Positions 5,704-7,919 of a stretch of 7,919 bases of DNA are shown here, in pieces (the stretch's first letter is position 1; the number at the start of each line of letters is the position of its first letter). The translations under genes and the position numbers were made by a program. This DNA comes from Oscillospiraceae bacterium (GTDB lineage Bacteria > Bacillota > Clostridia > Oscillospirales > Ruminococcaceae), in NCBI GenBank assembly GCA_029240015.1, contig JARBTU010000068.1, positions 1 through 7,919 of the forward strand. The letters are read 5' to 3'. The notes under the pieces were generated by a model. That model ran no database searches. It saw only the letters and a program-made list of their open reading frames with translations, and had not been told where the DNA came from.

Positions 5704-7620
5704 ATGTTTAAAGATTTCTTTAGTAATCTGACAGCACAAAAGAAAAATATTCTTTTTCTTGTTGTGGAAGTAGTTGTTGTTCTTGCGATTGTAATAGGAG
5801 CAACTCTAGGCGTATTTTTTAGCGCGAATGGGGATGACTCTGGTAAGGTTGTTTCTTCATCTTCTTCAACGGCGTCAACTGGAAGCATCAGCAGCCTGGA
5901 TGGGCTAAATTCGGACCTAACCTCTGATGGGTTGTCCTCCACAGAAAGCAGTTCGACTGACAGCAATATTTTGACACCGGTAAGTTCAGACAGCAATGTT
6001 ACAGACCCTGGGACCACTGATCCCGGAACCACAGATCCGAATTCTGGTCTGGAAAACGTAATGACATGGTCCGACAATCAGTTCTTGCCAAACTTGGCGA
6101 ATGAACCTGCAGCCGTTATGGACTACATTGATCAAAGCGCAATAGCGAAAGCAAAATATGCGAATGAAGAACTGTTAATGTTTACGTCGCTAAAAGGAAT
6201 TGTAAACAGAAGCAAACCTCGTATATATACGGCAGATACAGATCCTGCTAAAGGCTATAACACATGGCTTGAAAAACTTAAAATAAAACTAAATAAAGTA
6301 AGCGATCCGTACACATTGATAAAAAAATACAGATCAGAGATTAAAGGTATTGTTATTTATGATGATACAGATAAGCGTACATTCAGCACCATCAACCTTG
6401 CAACAACCATAGCTGGTGTTGAAAATGCTATAATCGTAAGCCCTAAATTAGTAAGTACAGTTCAGAAAAAATTTAACCTCCCAGTTATTAAAGACTTGAG
6501 AAAAGAAAAATTCAAAGATAAATGGGAAATTTACAATTACCAATTTGAACATTATGCAAACAAAACAACCAACAGAGTTATCGTGGGACTTAACCCTGAA
6601 ACGATGTTTGGTCAAATTCGTGACTATGCGATTGCTATCAAAGCAAATGTAATTTATTTGGACCCAGCTGCGAACAAAGACATTGAAATTCTTGATAAAT
6701 TCTTCCTCCGTATGCCTGCTGGCAAATCCTCTTATTTGGGTTGGTGGACACAGGAAAATGACGGTGTAAACTATGGTTCAGCGTTTGGCGTGGTAACCAT
6801 TGCTTCAGACTGGTGTTCAAATGCAAGTGTATACGCCGGTGCGAAAAGCATTAACATAACACCGCAAGCAGTTTCTAAAAAACCAAAGCTTGAAAATAAA
6901 ATATATGTTTCGCTTATCATGGCTGACGGAGATAACCTCCAGTACATGGAAGGCAAGCTAAGAGAAATTTGGATTCAACCGGAGAGAGGGGATTTCCCAC
7001 TAACATGGACAATGTCTCCTCCTATGCTTGACATATATAAACCGATTCTTAACTATTACAATAAAACAAAAACAGCAAATGATACCTTTGTTTCAGGACC
7101 TTCCGCTTATGGATATTTCTATCCTAAATACTGGGCAAGAACAGAAGACTCCACGAAAAACTTTGCAGAGTTCTTACGTCGTTCAGATGATAACTATATG
7201 AAAAAATTAGGATTCAGATCCATTACTGTTTGGAACTGGGAGTCCGGAGCAATGGGCACTAACCTAATGAAAGTTTATGCAGATAACATGCCTTCTTTAT
7301 ATGGTATTTCCCAACAAGAAAATATGAATCCTGCCGCTACACTATTTAACAAAGATTTCTTGGTTATGAAACTTGATGGTTCGTACTGTGGTGAAATCTA
7401 TCAAATGGAACAAATTATTGCGGGTAAGATTGATGAATACAACAAAGCAAAAGGTTCAAAACCTGTGTTTGTAACACTTCAGGGAGTGCCGTGGGGAATA
7501 TTTGGCAAACTTAGCAGTTATGAAGGAATTATTGATTATGCTGAATCACTAAGTGGTGATGTAGAATTTATAAACCTTGATCAACTTTACCAATTAAAGA
7601 CCGAATATATGTCTAAGTAA
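5704..7620 (+). CDS. Membrane-anchored GxGYxYP-family putative glycoside hydrolase with Ser/Thr-rich stalk
   Basis: A 638-residue surface protein. Residues 1-14 are short and basic at the end (KK at 13-14). Residues 15-40 form one hydrophobic segment, giving a type II anchor (N-terminus inside, body outside); no lipobox or clear SPase I site is seen. Residues 44-118 are a Ser/Thr/Asp-rich stalk ending in TDPGT repeats (100-112), a possible O-glycosylated spacer. Residues about 135-345 resemble the GxGYxYP N-terminal domain (ELLMFTSLKGIVNRSKPRIY, 156-175). Residues about 398-625 are the GxGYxYP domain: YVSLIMADGDNLQY (401-414), the namesake motif as AYGYFYP (468-474, Ala for the first Gly), and SITVWNWESGAM (506-517). 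The family is assigned as putative glycoside hydrolases from fold and context; I know of no established activity. GGGGG at 5688-5692 is an atypically distant ribosome binding site (11 bases), so expression may depend on coupling or be low. Context points to polysaccharide or glycan breakdown at the cell surface. Confidence 0.9.
   Translation: MFKDFFSNLTAQKKNILFLVVEVVVVLAIVIGATLGVFFSANGDDSGKVVSSSSSTASTGSISSLDGLNSDLTSDGLSSTESSSTDSNILTPVSSDSNVTDPGTTDPGTTDPNSGLENVMTWSDNQFLPNLANEPAAVMDYIDQSAIAKAKYANEELLMFTSLKGIVNRSKPRIYTADTDPAKGYNTWLEKLKIKLNKVSDPYTLIKKYRSEIKGIVIYDDTDKRTFSTINLATTIAGVENAIIVSPKLVSTVQKKFNLPVIKDLRKEKFKDKWEIYNYQFEHYANKTTNRVIVGLNPETMFGQIRDYAIAIKANVIYLDPAANKDIEILDKFFLRMPAGKSSYLGWWTQENDGVNYGSAFGVVTIASDWCSNASVYAGAKSINITPQAVSKKPKLENKIYVSLIMADGDNLQYMEGKLREIWIQPERGDFPLTWTMSPPMLDIYKPILNYYNKTKTANDTFVSGPSAYGYFYPKYWARTEDSTKNFAEFLRRSDDNYMKKLGFRSITVWNWESGAMGTNLMKVYADNMPSLYGISQQENMNPAATLFNKDFLVMKLDGSYCGEIYQMEQIIAGKIDEYNKAKGSKPVFVTLQGVPWGIFGKLSSYEGIIDYAESLSGDVEFINLDQLYQLKTEYMSK
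6001..6039 (+). repeat. 15-bp coding tandem repeat (TDPGT units) in the stalk
   Basis: Two full units and one partial unit encode TDPGT-TDPGT-TDP (residues 100-112). The DNA copies differ at several synonymous positions (for example GAC/GAT, CCT/CCC, GGG/GGA), so the repeat is conserved at protein level. The 15-bp unit keeps frame if copy number changes. Confidence 0.7.
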
Positions 7621-7625
7621 GGAGG
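7621..7625 (+). promoter_or_regulatory. Ribosome binding site of the downstream secreted-protein gene
   Basis: GGAGG directly follows the TAA stop of the previous gene and lies 7 bases before ATG 7633. The in-frame ATG at 7627 is only one base after GGAGGA, too close, so 7633 is preferred. The position suggests translational coupling. Confidence 0.85.
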
Positions 7626-7632
7626 AATGAAG

Positions 7633-7919
7633 ATGAATTTTTCTTTAATAAAGAAAGTCGTTGCCGGCATGATGTCCGCAGTTATTTTGTCTACCAGCCT
7701 TGTGGTTACAATCAGTGCAGCGCCTTCTAATATTTTAATTACGCCCGATACTGAAATAGAAAAGGGCTACATTAGCACTATGGGCGGAGCAATCAGCACA
7801 GTTGAAGGTAAAAAAATCAGATATACCGACCAGACTTCGTATGTAGTATATAAAATCCCTTTAAATAAAAGTGCTACGAAAGCAAATCTTGTTATTGAAG
7901 TATCTCAAAACTATGTTAT
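7633..7919 (+). CDS. Secreted protein, N-terminal part, beta-rich, function unknown (partial, runs off right edge)
   Basis: Ninety-five complete codons are visible. Residues 1-8 (MNFSLIKK) are the positive n-region. VVAGMMSAVILSTSLVVTIS is the hydrophobic core, and a signal peptidase I site is likely after Ala29 (ISA|AP). The mature start (SNILITPDTEIEKGYIST, then KKIRYTDQTSYVVYKIP and KANLVIEVSQNYV) has the alternating pattern of a beta-sandwich. It resembles, from memory, the accessory beta domains that accompany GxGYxYP proteins or bind carbohydrate; this is a weak resemblance, not a family assignment. The gap to the preceding GxGYxYP gene is 12 bp, so the two are almost certainly cotranscribed and probably act together outside the membrane. 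It could be a second GxGYxYP enzyme, a carbohydrate-binding protein or a large multidomain hydrolase; the rest is needed to decide. Confidence 0.85.
   Translation, partial: MNFSLIKKVVAGMMSAVILSTSLVVTISAAPSNILITPDTEIEKGYISTMGGAISTVEGKKIRYTDQTSYVVYKIPLNKSATKANLVIEVSQNYV

Noticed and set aside
5839..5890. Phase-variable simple repeat in the Ser-rich stretch
   Set aside because: The TTC/TCA run is short and imperfect, and changes in units of three would not shift the frame.
5655..6077. 140-codon open frame on the minus strand across the start of the GxGYxYP gene
   Set aside because: It is a shadow of the low-complexity Ser/Thr linker (PGSVVPGSV repeats mirror the TDPGT repeats) and lacks a ribosome binding site or family resemblance.

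Overview
The window looks like a low-GC Gram-positive, most likely a plant- or gut-associated member of the Clostridia. The evidence is AT-rich intergenic DNA, strong GGAGG-type ribosome binding sites, sigma-70/SigA-like promoters, a catabolite-repression-like (cre) operator, and a family mix (GH38, GxGYxYP, bacterial 'glutaminase A-like' proteins, AraC regulators) typical of carbohydrate-degrading Firmicutes. No genus can be named from the sequence alone.

Layout. (1) Positions 1-1058, minus strand: the N-terminal 352 codons of a cytosolic glutaminase A-like / six-hairpin protein (DUF4964-DUF5127-DUF4965 architecture), running off the left edge. (2) 1059-1186: a divergent control region with a cre-like operator next to the minus-strand gene and a SigA-like promoter for the plus-strand gene. 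(3) 1187-2017: an AraC-family regulator with an N-terminal cupin-type sensor domain and two C-terminal helix-turn-helix motifs. (4) 2018-2648: a 631-bp non-coding region. It holds up to three promoter-like elements in tandem, a small dyad cluster and several direct repeats; the best pair of repeats sits immediately upstream of the best promoter, as expected for AraC-family activator half-sites. (5) 2649-5639: a complete GH38 alpha-mannosidase (996 aa) with all recognisable metal and nucleophile residues. (6) 5704-7620: a membrane-anchored GxGYxYP-family putative glycoside hydrolase (638 aa) with a Ser/Thr-rich stalk. (7) 7633 to the right edge: the start of a secreted protein with a signal peptide, 12 bp after the previous stop and probably translated from the same mRNA.

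How the genes may work together (inference). The AraC protein probably senses a sugar or oligosaccharide and activates the downstream alpha-mannosidase / GxGYxYP / secreted-protein operon. The GxGYxYP protein would act at the cell surface, possibly with the secreted protein. The GH38 enzyme has no export signal and would trim imported manno-oligosaccharides or N-glycan fragments in the cytosol. The divergent six-hairpin protein may be a further cytosolic enzyme for the same substrate. No transporter is visible in the window. No tRNA, rRNA, CRISPR array, insertion sequence or convincing intrinsic terminator was found.
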